This document shows positions 15,087 through 15,820 of a DNA stretch of 15,820 nucleotides, in pieces (position 1 is the first letter of the stretch; each line of letters begins with the position of its first letter). The notes under the pieces are model-generated. The model was not told the origin of the DNA, searched no databases, and worked only from the letters and a program-made list of their open reading frames with translations. The translations under genes and the position numbers were made by a program. Source of the stretch: Acetofilamentum sp. (lineage in GTDB: Bacteria; Bacteroidota; Bacteroidia; Bacteroidales; JAFGUD01); assembly GCA_020722645.1 (NCBI GenBank), contig DYKL01000040.1, forward strand, positions 1 to 15,820, written 5' to 3'.

Positions 15087-15127
15087 AGTTAGTTCATAAA
15101 GCTTGCCCTGTAAGGGTCTAAAAGCTT
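15085..15127 (+). repeat. Mosaic 3'-end repeat, copy C
   Basis: The element starts on the exonuclease stop codon with AGAGTTAGTTCATAAAG. Its core folds well: AAGCTT (15099-15104) can pair with AAGCTT (15122-15127), and CCCT (15106-15109) with AGGG (15113-15116) around GTA. This short copy lacks the 34-bp end block of A and B. The hairpin may protect or end the mRNA, though no T-run follows. Confidence 0.75.
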
Positions 15128-15185
15128 GTCGAGTTATCTATTTGTATTATTTCATTGTTAAATTGTTGGCAGAAGCCTTTATTGC

Positions 15186-15227
15186 ACTATTAACTATGCA
15201 CTATGCACTATGCACTATTAACTATGC
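15186..15227. repeat. Heptamer tandem array (ACTATGC/ACTATTA x6)
   Basis: Six perfect-length heptamers run in tandem: ACTATTA, ACTATGC three times, ACTATTA, ACTATGC. It is the same unit as in the gldF leader (345-365), 14.8 kb away. The array lies inside a 100-codon open frame (15103-15405) that I judge non-coding. Confidence 0.88.
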
Positions 15228-15614
15228 ACATACAACTTACAACTATACGAACTTTCAACCTAAAATTTACTACTTTTTCAGAAAAAATGCTCATAAATGC
15301 GTTTTAACGCCCTTTTTTGACTTTTTTGATACAAAACACCACTTTTTGAGAAATGTCCTTAAAATGCACAGAAATGCCCCAATTTCGCATTCGGCTGATT
15401 TTTAAAGGTGTAAAATGACGAATTTTATTAAAAAAACAGAATTTTGTGATGTTTTTGTACTTGTTTGCTTTAAATAAATAGTAATATTTTATGATACTTG
15501 TTTAAAAAATCATTTTTTGAGATGTTTTAACAAAATATGAGAAAAATGATGGAAAAATTTAATTTAAAGAAAATTTATAATAATTTTGGAGTGAAAAAAA
15601 AGAAAAAATTTAGT
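15228..15614. other. AT-rich intergenic stretch without a recognised gene
   Basis: No coding region, RNA gene or strong hairpin was recognised here. It is AT-rich with many A and T runs. It contains one TGACGAATTTT (15416-15426), similar to TTGACGAAA at 157 and 178. Confidence 0.5.
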
Positions 15615-15622
15615 TATTTTTG
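15615..15622 (+). promoter_or_regulatory. Candidate promoter for a gene beyond the right edge
   Basis: TATTTTTG matches TAnnTTTG exactly. The nearest TTG (15586-15588) is 26 bp upstream, longer than the usual 19-20 bp spacing, so only the -7 box is convincing. Transcription would start near 15630 and run into the folded leader that follows. Confidence 0.4.
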
Positions 15623-15628
15623 CATAAG

Positions 15629-15807
15629 CTCAACTAAAGTAGTTGAGGTTTTGCAAACACAAAAAAACACAAAAAAATAATAACTTGCAATAAATTAACA
15701 ATATACATAACTCCCAAATTGTTTATACAATAGTGTATAACCACAACTGGAGTTGAGTAAATACAAACGTTATATGCCATTAAAAACAACAACCAATTAT
15801 GATTGGT
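15629..15807 (+). other. Structured non-coding leader or attC-like region
   Basis: Three inverted repeats occur. CTCAACTA/TAGTTGAG spans 15629-15647 with a 3-nt loop. A nested structure spans 15709-15754: AACTCC with GGAGTT outside, TTG with CAA between, and TTATACA (15723-15729) with TGTATAA (15734-15740) inside. ACCAAT/ATTGGT spans 15792-15807. GTTGAG-N6-CAAAC occurs twice (15642-15658 and 15752-15768). No start of a coding region is evident before the window ends. It could be a 5' leader, a small RNA, or a recombination site; none is proven. Confidence 0.45.
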
Positions 15808-15820
15808 AGCTTTAATAAAA

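Noticed and set aside
15103..15405. 100-codon open frame after the exonuclease gene
   Set aside because: It covers repeat copy C and the heptamer array, its translation has no recognisable domain, and its composition follows the repeats.

Overview
The window is AT-rich DNA from a member of the Bacteroidota. The evidence is the gene families (GldF/GldG, a Bacteroidota-type secreted tricorn protease, a PolB-like exonuclease of the type common in this phylum, a PorT-like outer-membrane barrel), promoter boxes matching the phylum's TAnnTTTG -7 consensus, and start codons without clear Shine-Dalgarno sequences. No integrase, transposase, CRISPR array, rRNA or tRNA was seen.

Layout. (1) 1-283 is a non-coding leader with two small hairpins, an 8-bp tandem repeat and a candidate promoter. 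(2) 398-3601, + strand: an operon of gldF, gldG (7-nt overlap) and a LolA-like periplasmic carrier gene (7-nt gap). (3) 3602-3728: a convergent junction holding a cluster of palindromes. (4) 3729-5774, - strand: an unusual 681-aa protein whose C-terminal half resembles the bacterial flotillin FloA but has no membrane hairpin and carries a long, apparently repetitive N-terminal extension. (5) 6195-9074, - strand: full-length gcvP with a downstream intrinsic terminator. (6) 9385-9996, - strand: a PorT-like outer-membrane barrel with a strong terminator. It is divergent from (7) 10267-13506, +: a secreted tricorn-type protease. (8) 13756-15086, +: udk and a PolB-like 3'-5' exonuclease overlapping by ATGA. 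(9) 15087-15820: about 730 bp without a gene, holding repeats, a candidate promoter and a folded leader that probably serves a gene beyond the window.

The conserved genes are mostly housekeeping or envelope functions: an ABC exporter-like membrane complex with a lipoprotein or periplasmic carrier, glycine decarboxylation, periplasmic peptide breakdown, pyrimidine salvage and DNA processing. They do not form one pathway. The most interesting items are the FloA-like protein and the intergenic repeats. Three copies of a mosaic repeat each lie just 3' of a gene and in that gene's orientation (9291-9199, 13509-13637, 15085-15127). Two of them share a perfect 34-bp inverted match. Heptamer (ACTATGC) and octamer (CTAATTNN) tandem repeats recur in leaders and caused false extensions of reading frames.
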